Made by a program: the position numbers and the translations under genes
Assembly (NCBI RefSeq): GCF_008831285.2
Contig: NC_045139.1
Location: 28,871,206 to 28,935,205, forward strand
Direction: 5' to 3'
Length of the DNA: 64,000 bases
Source: Nymphaea colorata
Lineage: Eukaryota; Streptophyta; Magnoliopsida; Nymphaeales; Nymphaeaceae
Shown here: positions 21,273 to 33,700 of the stretch, in pieces
Numbering within the stretch: position 1 is the first letter of the stretch
Layout of the letters: each line of letters starts with the position of its first letter
Notes under the pieces: model-generated
Seen by the model: the letters and a program-made list of their open reading frames with translations, nothing else
The model's database searches: none
Told to the model about the DNA's origin: nothing

Positions 21273-24200
21273 AGTGGTATCAGAGCGAGGTTTTGTCCGA
21301 GGGCCGATTTATTGGAATAGATATATCCTGAAATTATGGCGGCATTAGCGGTTGCATTAAACAATATTGAGAAACTTAACAATAGCAATTATGGCTATTA
21401 GAAATCCTGTATGGAGTCGTATTTTCTAGGACAGGAATTATGGAAGATAGTATATCGACGAGGAAGCGAAGAAGAAATGGATGATCAAAGCAGAAAAAGC
21501 TTTATTTGCAATTAAGGTATCAATCGAGAAAGATTTATTAGAGCATATACGAGATGCTACGATTCCTAAAGAAGCATGGGATGCTTTTGCAACCTTATTT
21601 TCACGAGCTAATGATGCCCGCCTATAATTGTTGGAAAATGAGTTAGCTACATTAACTCAGGAAAACATGTCGATAGCAGAGTATTTTATGAAGGGTAAAA
21701 ATATTTGTAGGGAGATATCTCAAATTGACCCTGAGTCTAAGATTAGTGAGGCCCATATGCAGAGAATTCTTATTCGCGGACTTCGTCCAGAATTTGGCAG
21801 TTTCATAATTGGTGTTCAAGGCTGGCCAGTTCAACCAACTTTGTTGGAGTTAGAGAATCTCTTGATCAATCAAGAAACGTTAGCAAAGCAAATGGTTGGG
21901 CTTTCTCTCAAAGGAAATAATGAGGAGGCTTTGTTTAGTAAGGGTCAGAGATCACGTTGGCCAGCTAAGCCAGTCATTAAGTCTCCAAGTAGGAACATTG
22001 GTGAAAAGAAATAGAAAAATGTAGAAAAGAAAACAAGAGAAACTATACAGCAGTGGAGACCAAAGGTGAAATGTTTTAAATGTGAAAAATTGGGTCATAT
22101 TGCTCGTGACTGCAGAGTCAGAATGCATGAAGGAAATACAGTCACGACAAGTAAGCAACATGGGGGAGCTAATGAAGTTGTACAGAAAAATTCATTTTTG
22201 TACTCAATGGAGGTTAAAGATGATGTTAAACAAGAAAGATGCAATTCCACCCATATAAAACCTCCAAAAGAAAAAGAAGAGAAGATCAATTATCAAACTG
22301 ATTGGATAATTGATTCTGGATGCTCAAATCATATGACTGGTGATGAGAGCAAGTTTGTAAGTATGAAAGAATATGATGGAAATCGAGTTGTTGTTACTGC
22401 TAACAACACAAAGCTCCTGGTGTCACATATTGGAGAAGCAGAGGTTGTAGCCAACTTCGATAAAGACCGGATTTTACGGAACGTTTACCATATTTCAGGA
22501 ATGACAAAGAATTTGTTGTCTGTGCCACAACTAACAGCTTTAAAGCACTATGTTTTGTTCGGACCAAATGATGTGAAAGTTTATAAAGACGAAGATGTTC
22601 AAGGAACTCCCGTGTTCGAAGGAAGAAAAGTTGAGTCAATATATGTCTTGTAAGCAGAAACAGCATATATTGACAAAGCAAAGAAGCATGACACTGCAGA
22701 TATCTGGCATGAGAGACTCGCTCATGTTAGATACAACAAACTTCAGGAGATGTCTAATAAGGGGCAGTTGATTGGCCTGCCCAAGTTTGAGGTACAAACT
22801 GACAAAGTATGCCCAGGATGTCAATATGGAAAGGCGCACAGGAGGCCATACAAAGAATCAAAATATAGAGCTAAAGCGCCATTCGAACTTGTGCATTCAG
22901 ACGTATTCGGCAAAGTACCAGACCCATCAGTTGGAGGTAAGTGGTATTTTATCACTTTTATTGATGACTTTTCAAGATATACTTGGGTCTATTTTATGAA
23001 AGAAAAGTCTGAAGCACTTGAAAAGTTTAAGGAGTTTCACCAAATGGTGCAAAAAGAACTTAGGCATAGAATTCGGTGTCTACAAACCGATAATGGTGGC
23101 GAATATACATCAGACATGTTTATGGCGTACATGAGGCAACATGGTATTCTTAAGCAATTTACATGCGCCTATACGCCTCAACAAAATGGAGTGGCAGAAC
23201 GGAAGAACCGCCACATAGCAGAAACATGTCGAAGTATGATGCATGCAAAGAACATGCCACCAAGATTTTGGGCTGAATGTGTCAGCACTACTGTGCACGT
23301 AATTAATCGACTACCAATGCCGAGATTTAATTTTAAATCTCCATATGAAATGCTTTATAAAAAAAAGCCATCTGTGAGTTATTTTCGAGTATTTGGTTAT
23401 GTTTGTTATGTCTTTATATCTGAGCAGCACAGGACTAAGTTTGACAAAAAGGCGCAGAGGTGTGTCTTTGTTGGATATGATACATATCGGAAGGGATGGA
23501 GATGTGCTAATCCTAGCACATGACAAGTTTACGTTTCTCGTGACATCATCTTCGATGAAGCATCATCGTGGTGGTCATAAAAGAAGAAGACGCATCCAGA
23601 CTCCCCAGTTTTTGATAAAGATGTTTGAAACAAAATTCAATTCGTGATGAATCAAGGCGAACCTGAGTCAGATGATAAAGAAGCAAGACGATCAGATAAA
23701 CAAGTTCAAACGCCTGAACATAGCTCAAGACGAGAAGAAAGAGCAGATCCATGGAGAACTGAAGTCAGTCCAATCCAACAAAGAACTGCAGAAGAAGAAA
23801 GACCATCACAATTTGAAGAGTCAAAAGTAGCACCCATAACACTAAGAAGATCAACAAGAATACCAAAACCAAATCCCAAGTATGCAGATGCAGACTATGC
23901 CATCATGGAGGAGATCGAGTCAGCTTCTTTTGAAGAAGCAAAAGATGTTGAAAAGTGGCAATCAGCAATGAAAGATGAAATGAAGACATTGGAGCATAAC
24001 GAAACCTGGGAGCTCATACCAAAGCCTGCAGAAGTAAAGCCCATTACTTGTAAGTGGGTTTACAAAATAAAAAGAAAGACAGATGGCTCAGTTGATAGAT
24101 ATAAGGCTCGACTAGTCGCGAGAGGATTTTCTCAGCAGTATAATATTGACTTTAAAGAAACTTTTCGTCATGTTGCGAAGATCACATCCGTACGTATTCT

Positions 24201-25442
24201 GATAGCCATTGTTGCAAGCAAATCCTACAAGCTATGGCAAATGGATGTAAAAAATGCTTTCTTATATGAAGATCTTGACCATGAAATCTATATGGAGCAG
24301 CCTCAAGGATTCAAATCTCCAAACAAACCAGACTACGTCTGCAAGTTAAGAAAAGCAATCTATGGACTGAAGCAAGCATCCAGAGCATGGTACGGGAAAA
24401 TAGCTGAATTTTTTGTGTTTAGTGGATTTCAAGTCTCCTCAGCAGATTCAAGTCTCTTCGTCAAGGCAAGAGGTACGAAACTTACTATTTTGTTAATTTA
24501 TGTTGATGATTTAATTATTACTGGAGATGACAATGAAGAAATTAATCTCATTCGTGAACATCTCACGGTGAGATTCGAAATGAAAGAGGTAGGGGAGTTG
24601 CGACACTTCCTTGGATTGGAAATTGATTACGAAACTCAAGGATTATTTTTAAGTCAAAAGAAGTATGCTCATGACTTACTACGTAAGTATGGTATGCTCA
24701 GTTGCAAACCTGTCTCAACACTAATTGAGATAAATGCAAAACTTAGAGTTGATGAAGGAGACAGGCTGGACGATGTTACTATGTATCGACAACTGGTTGG
24801 AAGCCTAATCTACTTAACATTAACAAGACCAGACATTGCCTATGCAGTTGGTGTTGTGAGCAGGTTTATGCAAACTCTAAGGAAGCCACATTTAGAAGCA
24901 CTAAAAAGAATATTAAGGTATATCAAAGGAATTCTTGACTTTGGTATGCTTTATGAGAAGGGACCAACTGTCAAGTTGTTGGTCATTGTGATGCGGATTA
25001 TGCTGGAGACTTATCAACTCAAAGATCAACTACTGGATATACGTTTAGTCTTGAAAGTGGTGCAATTTCATAACAGTTTCACTGTCTACAACCGAAGCAG
25101 AGTATAGAGCAGCATCTCAAGCAGCACAAGAATGTATGTGGTTGATGCAACTACTGAAAGACATCAAACAAAATGTGGATTATGCAGTCATAATATACTG
25201 CGACAATCAGAGTGCAATTAGACTGGCAGAAAATCCTGTCTTCCATGCTCAGACAAAACATATAGAGGTGGAGCATCATTTTATCAGAGAAAAAGTACTC
25301 AAAGGAGATATTCAGTTACAGCCAGTCGCTTCAGCAGATCAAGTTGCTGACATATTTACCAAAGGCTTGCCAGTGCAGATATTCACCAAGTTTCGAAGAA
25401 TGTTGAGAGTCATAAGTCAAGAGTCGGTAATGAGGGGGAGAT

Positions 25443-25974
25443 TGTTAAGAGTCATCACCGACTCTCACGAAGCATCTTAAACCTCCTCTTTTATGTCGGT
25501 GCATGTAATGATTACATGAAATAAAAAAAAAATGAGAAAAAGGAAAATTGAGAAAGTGGTGGATTCTTCCTCCACCGACTAAGTAATCCCTATAAATAGG
25601 GGATGATGGCCATGTTGAGGTGTACGTGAGAAAAAGAGTGAGCGTGTGTGAAAAACTTGTGAGTTGAGTGTGCTCCATTTGTGAGGTTGTGAGTGTTAGC
25701 TCGTGTGTTCACTTCGTGAGCTCGAGCATTGCAGTTTCAAGTGTGCGCTGCAAGGGCGTTGGGCATGTTAGCTCACTACGTGAGCCGAGGTGAGTTCTCT
25801 GGAGTCATCTTTTGTAATATCTAGTGTGATAAATAAATAGTTTACATTTTAAAGAGTACTTTGTCAAAGTTATTATTGAGTATCATTTTGGACGTCGAAA
25901 CTGTTGGATTTTCTCCGCATAAATTTGAGTTTGTAGCTGAGTTATATTTAGGGCCCGCATTACGTTTCCCAACA
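25443..25974 (+). repeat. 3' LTR of the copia element
   Basis: 532 bases with the same TGTTAAGAG...CCCAACA ends. It follows the purine tract and is followed by the target duplication GGATC and then host GH5 sequence. Confidence 0.93.
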
Positions 25975-25979
25975 GGATC

Positions 25980-27792
25980 CAGACACAGCTCGTCACAAGT
26001 TCTAATGGTGATAACGGTGGTTGCCCCATCTTCAGACAGCCACATTCCTTGCGCTTCCTTTTAAGATCTATAGGCAAAACAATCAATAAACTGGCACTGG
26101 CCTACTTGTTGCTCATACAATTTAGGCGAAGAGAGACATTGTGGAGAGAAAAAAGGAGAGGGGGAGGCAGGAGCTGGTAAAATGGAAACTCCATTGACAA
26201 AAATATTGGGTGACACTGTAGTGAGAGGTCTCAATAACTTGGTAGGGTGTGACATCCAAGTTGAATGGTGCATTGCTACTATTGACTGATGCTAGTACAG
26301 CTCAAAGACCCTGAACGTCTCACTCCAGCTGGTAGGGATGAGCCTTGGCTCACCGGATCAAGCAGTAGCGGGAGAGAGAGAGTTTCAAGGAGAACCTTCT
26401 CCAACTCTCACAAGGTACATGAGCTGTACATTTCCAAATGCACCTCGATGGTGGATAATCTATCAAGTTCTTCATCCCTCTGATATGAAAGATTTTTTTT
26501 GTTTCGACATTGCTGGCGAAGATGACCATATAAAGTTTCAAACTCGTCATATCTATAGAACTCATGAATGGTTCTTACACAGGCTCTGCAGAGACCTTAT
26601 AAGCTCAAACAGGTTATTCTCAGATTCAATATTTTCCACTGCTGGAGAAGCCATGGTCAAAAACGAAAATTATACTTGATTCGAAAGTTCTGCAATATGA
26701 TCCCTAGTTTTTTATGTACAAACAAAATGCAACCTGAAATTTGAAATATTACATCGTACAGTTTAAAGTAAACTATGATAAGTCACTTGAGGAAGCTGCT
26801 TTTGAAAAGACAAACTACGACTGAGCTCTCTCACCACAGCAACTAATGAGGATACCACAACTCAACAGTATTCATAACTCTACTGTCTTATGCGGGGAGA
26901 ATCACAACTGAAATTTTTACGGAAGGTCTTCACCTCAACAGTATTCATAACTCTACTGTCACCTGCTGGGTCAACCACTCGTTACTTTTAAAAGGTTATT
27001 AAAGGCACCAACTTGGGCATCTGTTTGCTACATAAATTCAAAAGTGAGGCTTTAGTACATTTCCTAGGTTGTGCCACAAGATGAACCTATAGTATTGAAC
27101 TATTAACCTCCGAGGTTTTTGGTTTTTTTGGCCAACTCCATAAAGCCAAGAATACAGAGCTCATGGCACCAGACAGCCTACAACCGTATCAAATGAAAGA
27201 TATTTTATTCCTGTCAAACGGCCCTCATAACATGTTTAATGACCGTCCGGCGCAAACCCTGGAAAGTCACAGCGAGCATCCCTTGCCACAAGACCAAAAC
27301 TACGCGTAATGCATAGGCAAAAGGATTCACGGGTCCTAGCAGACCTGTCATATGGAGTTCTTAGTTGGTCTATGAAAACGAACACGTTTAATCACTTTCT
27401 ATCGTAATCTACGGACACTGAAAGAAAGCAGATTGACCAAAGATATATATTAACAGGAAAATGAATCCGCATTTTGAAACTCAACTGTATGTACTCAAAC
27501 GGATGGCACTGCAAGAACATTGGCAGGTCCCACTCAGGCCTATCTAAAACTGCAAATTATGTACAAATAAGTGCCACGTGTGGTCTTCATTGGAAACAAA
27601 ATTTCCTTCATTGGAAGTGCCAGGTTTGGGGGACAAGGGTTTGAAAGGGTTGTTGGTCAAAAGATACATCTTGCTAGCTCATCATGCTGGATTTCAGAAG
27701 CTTAAAGAGAAGCTTTCACTGCAATCATACTTGTGGCATCAGCAGAAGGAACGGTTTACTGAGATCATTACTGTTTTGCCCTGTCTCAAGCA
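25980..27792. other. GH5 3' flank and intergenic region to the starch synthase gene
   Basis: 25980-26005 completes the pre-insertion GH5 frame. Beyond it I recognise no gene. On the minus strand, 26654-26571 reads MASPAVENIESENNLFELIR and a few more residues. Near 26475-26410, after an AG, a frame reads RDEELDRLSTIEVHLEMYSS. These could be small exons of an unknown gene or a relic, but nothing firm connects them. The last few hundred bases should be the 3' UTR of the starch synthase gene. Confidence 0.4.
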
Positions 27793-30700
27793 TCACCACT
27801 GATACTTAGCAGCAACTAGAACCTCTTCATATAACTGAGCAGCATGATCCCAACTGAGGTCCTGCATCATTCCTCGTCGTTGTATTCCATCCCAACTGTC
27901 CTTGTAGTCTCTGTAAGTCCATAAGCAGTTTCCTAGCGCATGTATCAACCTACTGGTTTCAGCTCTATCAAAAGTCCATCCAAGTCCAGTCTCGTTGAAT
28001 GGGTCAAAGGTTTGTACTGTGTCTCGCAACCCGCCAACAGCATGAACAACAGGAACTGTGCCGTATACCATTGCATACAACTGATTCAAGCCACAAGGTT
28101 CAAACCTTGATGGCATCAGTAGGACGTCAGCACCTGCAGTTATACGATGTGCCATTTTCACAGAGAAACCAACCCATCCACGAACTTTATCACGGTGTTG
28201 ACCTTCAATTTGCCTCAGCATGTTTTCAAGATCAGATCTTCCAGTACCTAACATCACCAATTGCAGATCCTGACTGACCATCCAAGGCATGGCCTCAGCA
28301 ATGAGGTCCACTCCTTTCTGGTGGTCTAGTCTTCCAATGAAACCAATAAGGGGGACATCATCACGAACTGGCAAACCCAGCTCCTTCTGTAAAGCAGCTT
28401 TGCACTGTGGTTTACCAGTTTTAAGGGTTTCAAGGGAGTAATTTGTATAACCATCAGATTGCAGGTGAACATCCAACTGTGGGTTCCACTCATTCATATC
28501 AATACCATTGACAATGCCTCTCAATTTCCAATCATTCTCCTTTATTATCTCATGAAGGCCCCAGCCACCTTCAGATGTTTTCAGTTCCCAGGCATAACCA
28601 TGGCTAACAGTCACAACTCGATCAGCTGTTTTAAGTCCAGCCGCAAAAATATTAAAATGCTCACCGCCAACTGGATCATAAAGTCTGAAAAGATCAAGAT
28701 AGTGATCTGGCAGTCCTGTAAGAGAAAAATCATCCACTGGACCACGCCCCTGAATATCAATAAAAGCAGTCTCAATTTAAAAAGAAAAATGAATTGAAAC
28801 ACAAATGATTAAGTTTTAAACTTTTGAATCAAGAAAGCAAGAGAAATCTTGAAACAAATCGTATCCAATAGGAAGCAGCTGCCTTCATGACCATCTTTTA
28901 AATGGACTGTATCTGTAATGGATGCTAACAAGTTCAAGAACTCTTTTGATACAAAAGGAAACTAGGCCATTATCAATCCACAATTGTGTGCGCAGAAATG
29001 GATGCTTGCAATCACAAGAACATTTGAAACATTTATCCCTAGCTAAAGGGTGCAGAAAAAAAGCTTCCTATTAACAACAAAAGAAAGAGCATAAGTAGTA
29101 TAGCAAGCTTAGCTTCACATGCTAAGCCTCAGTTTACAAAAGCATCAAAAGGGAAGTGGTTAACCCAATGATGTTGCTTCATGGACTACACCATCACAAG
29201 AAGCAACATGTTTTCATCAGTTAAGAAGTTCCCAGCCCCACTTCCTAATATAAAGACCCAACCAAATTTCAAACATTAAGCCACAAAGAAGCCTTTCTCA
29301 GATCTCGAGTCTCTTATATTCTTGCACGTGAAAAAAATGTTCTTTGTTTGTCCAATGTAAAGTTGAAAAATCGTGACAAAAACAAGGAAGCAGAAGCAGC
29401 TACATCATGTCTGCTTGAAGTAAAGAAACTTTTGCCCTAGAAGTTTCACTTTTTTAAATTAAGGGTGAGCATGGACCACCAAGCCTATCCAGGGTTGGGT
29501 CTTGATCCAGAGTCTTCAACTCGACACCCACAAAGATTTATATTTATCACACATTTATCTCCTCAGTAACATACCATAAAGATGTTGATATACTAAGTAA
29601 CCAGCAATATTTAAATACCTATCCAACAAGACCAGGCTTATTGAGATTAAAAATCTTTTTGTGTTCATTGAAGGGTAAAAATTTCAGTATATGTTTCAAC
29701 TTTGAATATATTCCCAGAAGTAGTAGTATGCTTTTTATGCATGCCGAATAGAAAGAGATGTGGTCTTTAACAAGCTAGGAATCTATAGTTTAGAATACAA
29801 AAAAGAGGATATTGAGGCTAGATACCAACTTTATTATTGGATAGTATCTAATTATTTTGCATTATTACCAGATTTCAGCATCGTTTCGTCAAGATATTCT
29901 GAACAGTGAACATTATAATAGAGAAATAGTAAACAAAGACATACCTGATGGGCAATATTGTGAATGACAAGCACAGATCGGGTATATTTCATTAAACCAT
30001 GGTCACGATAATATGCCTTCAGATAAACTGGCAGCAATGCCGTATGCCAATCATTTGCAATGAACACTAAATTTCCATCTCCATAGCACACACCACCACA
30101 AGGAACATGCCAAGGGACCTAGAGTAACCACCTCATGATGTTAAGGTCCCAGCCACAAATTCAAGAGATGAGTAGAAACAGAAAGCACTTATGTGCATGC
30201 TAATATGCATGCATGAAATCACAAGAAAGAATATATTGTCCAGAACATCAGCAACAAAAAAATGGATGAATTCATTGCCTACTAAAGTAAATATTACAGG
30301 CTGCCTAAGAAAGTTGTTTAGCTTCAGCTCTCTGGGCAGTTTGCACTTTGCAGGGCATACGCTCTGGACAATCACACCCTTTCTTGCAACTGTTCATCTC
30401 TTCAGCTAATTTACATATAGATGCTGAAGAAAACAAGATCCTCTCTCCATAACTTCCTTCTGAAAATATTTTTGATCAAATGGACAAGGATGAAATTTGT
30501 AGAGGTATGTTTTGCATGAAAATATTAGGGCACAGGAACTACCAAAAAGAATGTGGGCACATATTGATGCAGCCATACATGTGTTGTCTTTATACAATGC
30601 CTGTTTAGATGCTTGGGGCTAAATATAGCCAATACTAAGTTGATCATCAAGGCTGGTAGGCAGACAACTCGGTCATTGGACCTAACCAAATTGATAAATC

Positions 30701-33700
30701 AAACCATCCAAAAGACCCATATTCTGCATGTCAAAACTAACTATATACAATTTAAGTGAACTAAACTTCTTGTTAGAATAAAGAAGTCAAAAAAAAAAAA
30801 AAAAACACAAGGGTGTGGTGGTTGGTGAAAAAGAAAAAATAGAGTTTGCACTAGAGTAAGGAAATTTAGAAAAAGGTCAGATGTCAAAGATCATGTGGCA
30901 CATGATTTTTTGGTGTATGAACATTTCAAGCTCACAGTTTGCAATATTATCCATGACGTCAAATGATTCATGATATAAAAGAAAATACTCAACTCTTATT
31001 CAAGCATAGCAGCCCCCTTGGATACAAACTATAAGGAAATTGAAATTCAACTCTGGAATTCTAGTTGTTCGTTCAATAGGAGATTCATTATGTGGAACAG
31101 CAATGCTACTACAGAAAATTTATAGGCTTATTGGTCATTTAAAGAAACTTCAGCACCATACCTCAACTGCAGCTTTGCAGAACAAAATCATGCGCTTCAA
31201 AATCACCTATAATAAGGCAAGAGCAAGTCAAATAGATGCTAAAAAATAATAAAAAGAAAGCTTTTCATAATATAGTATTATACATAATGAGAAACATACA
31301 TAAGGAGATAAACATAATGGAAATTATGTCTGCAATATATTATATGTATGCACATACGACCACATTCACCGCACACGTGCACAAACATATATTGTGCATG
31401 TATGCTCCAACAAAAGAATTCAAATTCATGTTTTCTGTTTATTTAATCAGGCTTAGCAAAAGCATCCCATCAACTCACCTAAATACATACAAGTGATCCA
31501 TTTCAAGGGGAGCTTATTCCAGTTCTTGGATATGGTCAGAGAAATCCTCCCTATAACTGATGGCTGTCACATGCAACCATTAGTAAGTCAAACCACCTTA
31601 TTCCGGAGAGTGTCTGACTGTGTCCTGGGAATGCCAGGAACAAGACGTTCTTTCCTGAAGTTCCCAAGAACAGGGTGCGCAACAAGGGCGAGGATTGGCA
31701 CATGTTTGCCCGAATCTCTGGAACGGATGCTCCATGCCAAACATATAGCATCCACTCCCTGCCATTCTGCCAAGAAAAATGCCAATTTGGCAATGCAGTC
31801 CTCCCTTCATACATGCCTATTGACCCAATGGCCGAATGCCAAGAGGGCAAGCATCTATTCTGCAAGGCAGAACATGTATCTAAAGTCTTCATAGGTTAAC
31901 AAGAAAGACCATACTGAGAAATGTGATATAGGCATTGCATCACATGTGGAGTGCAGAAAAAGAAAATAATGGCCACTTTAAACGATTGCATTTAAGAGCC
32001 AGAAAAAAGAGTTGATCCAATGTTTCTATCAGCTTAGCAGATTTTCCCATGAACCATGATTCGAAATACTCAGGGAAGATCCATATTACCATCATTCTTT
32101 GGTTTAGCTTGAAAATTTGGAACAAGTTACAACAAAAGCAGAGGAACGAGTATCCTAAGAACAAATTTGAAATTTAGGCATCCAGAATCATAAATCTGGG
32201 GGGGAAAGCAAATGTAAAGATGAAAGCAAAACAACTTTCAGCAAAGCCAATGTTCCTGAAGAACTACCAAATGAAAGGGCAAAAGCAACATACCAAGTGA
32301 TCCCCACCATAAATATCCTTTTCGCTGTGGCGGAACATATGATTATCAATAAATACAAAATCAACCCCATCAATATAGGCATGGTAGTAGCCTATTTCAA
32401 CGTCCTGCAAAGTACGCATACCTTGATTAATGAATAAGCTAGAAATATTTCTGCCTATGGGCCTCATGTGCATATGAGAGAGAGAAAGAGAGAGACGAGC
32501 TACAACATATCACAGACCTGTCCACCCACATTGATTCTTTTGTTTACACCAACATATTTTGCTTCATGGTAATCGCCATATCTTGGTGCCACAACCTACA
32601 TAATGAACATAATTATCAGTTCAACTATGGAGACCTTACTAATTGGAGCTTAACTTGTAACAGTTTACAGCAAAAAGCTTGACGTTAGCTGCAATAAGGA
32701 TAAATTAACTTTATCAGCAAGAATCAAGTGATAAGATCATTAAGTACAAAATGCCTTCAATGTGAAATGTGAAGGATTACACTACTTTCAGAAATTGTTT
32801 GTACACATAAACACTGACTGGAAAAATATGTTTGCAGTTTTGCTTCTAATCTGTAAAACTAAAAACAAACATTGGCTTTTCAATTAGTAATGTATCATCA
32901 TGACTAGTTACTTACAGGGCCACAAAGGCACATGGGATAAATGCTATCATATCAATATCTTACCATAACTCTATGGCCACGCCGAGCCAGAGCCTTAGGT
33001 AAAGCACCAGCTACATCTGCCAACCCACCTTCAGAAATCCAAAATGTATTAGCATGTATGCAGCAGAAAAAACAAAGTATTATGTAAGTAGGTAAAGTTT
33101 ATATCAGAACTGAAAGGAGGAAAAAACAAGAGAGGAAGAAATATATATATGAATTATGACATGAATGGTGCTAATACCATAAAGGAACTGAACAGACAAA
33201 GAAAGTAAAGATAAGAGCTATAAACACTTAATATGGTACCAGTTTTCGACCATGGGGCACATTCTGCAGATATGAGTATGACATTCATCACATTGGCCCC
33301 AGCCAATGGAGGAAGTTTTACATCTTCTTCGTCAGGCAGCATTTCAGGCTCTTCAATAATCTCATCCATTAGATAAACTGAACCATCCGACTCAAAAACC
33401 TCATCACCCTTCACATCATAACCTTTAATTCGTTCAGTAAGAAAAGGTGGCAATACAGCAGGTTCTGGAGTTGGCATATGTTCTCTTAGTTGTTCTACTT
33501 CTCCCAGATCGGCTTTGACAGAAAATGATGAAAAATTTTCAATCCTTCTAGGTTCTTGAGCAAAGCCATTCTCTGAAGTTAAACTAGTTTCTCCAAACTC
33601 TCCTTTCAAATCTGTTTGTGCATTAAAAGGTTTATACTGAATATCTGTTTTAGGTTCTTCTTCAACATCATCATCATCATTACCAGAATATGTTGGATCT

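Larger units (their letters stand above)
20723..25974 (+). mobile_element. Ty1/copia LTR retrotransposon, full-length but degraded
   Basis: A 5.25-kb element in the same orientation as the host gene, flanked by the 5-bp target duplication GGATC (20718-20722; 25975-25979). The primer-binding site TGGTATCAGAGC (from 21275) fits initiator tRNA-Met, and a purine tract lies just before the 3' LTR (about 25431-25442). Copia-order domains are recognisable: gag (about 21340-22010), zinc knuckle CFKCEKLGHIARDC (about 22072), protease with IDSGCSNHM (about 22310), GAG-pre-integrase and integrase (about 22690-23520, TDNGGEY), reverse transcriptase (about 23990-24750, YVDDLIITG) and RNase H (about 24960-25400). 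Integrase before RT sets it in Ty1/copia. It is broken, with roughly five or six disruptions across gag-pol. LTRs differ by about 3-4% by eye, suggesting an age of at most a few million years. I cannot assign a lineage. Confidence 0.95.

Noticed and set aside
31493-31894. Overlapping open frames on both strands inside the SS2 intron between exons 5 and 6
   Set aside because: They lie wholly within an intron, overlap each other and show no domain. The patch is GC-richer and may be an old insertion, but I found no ends or target duplication.
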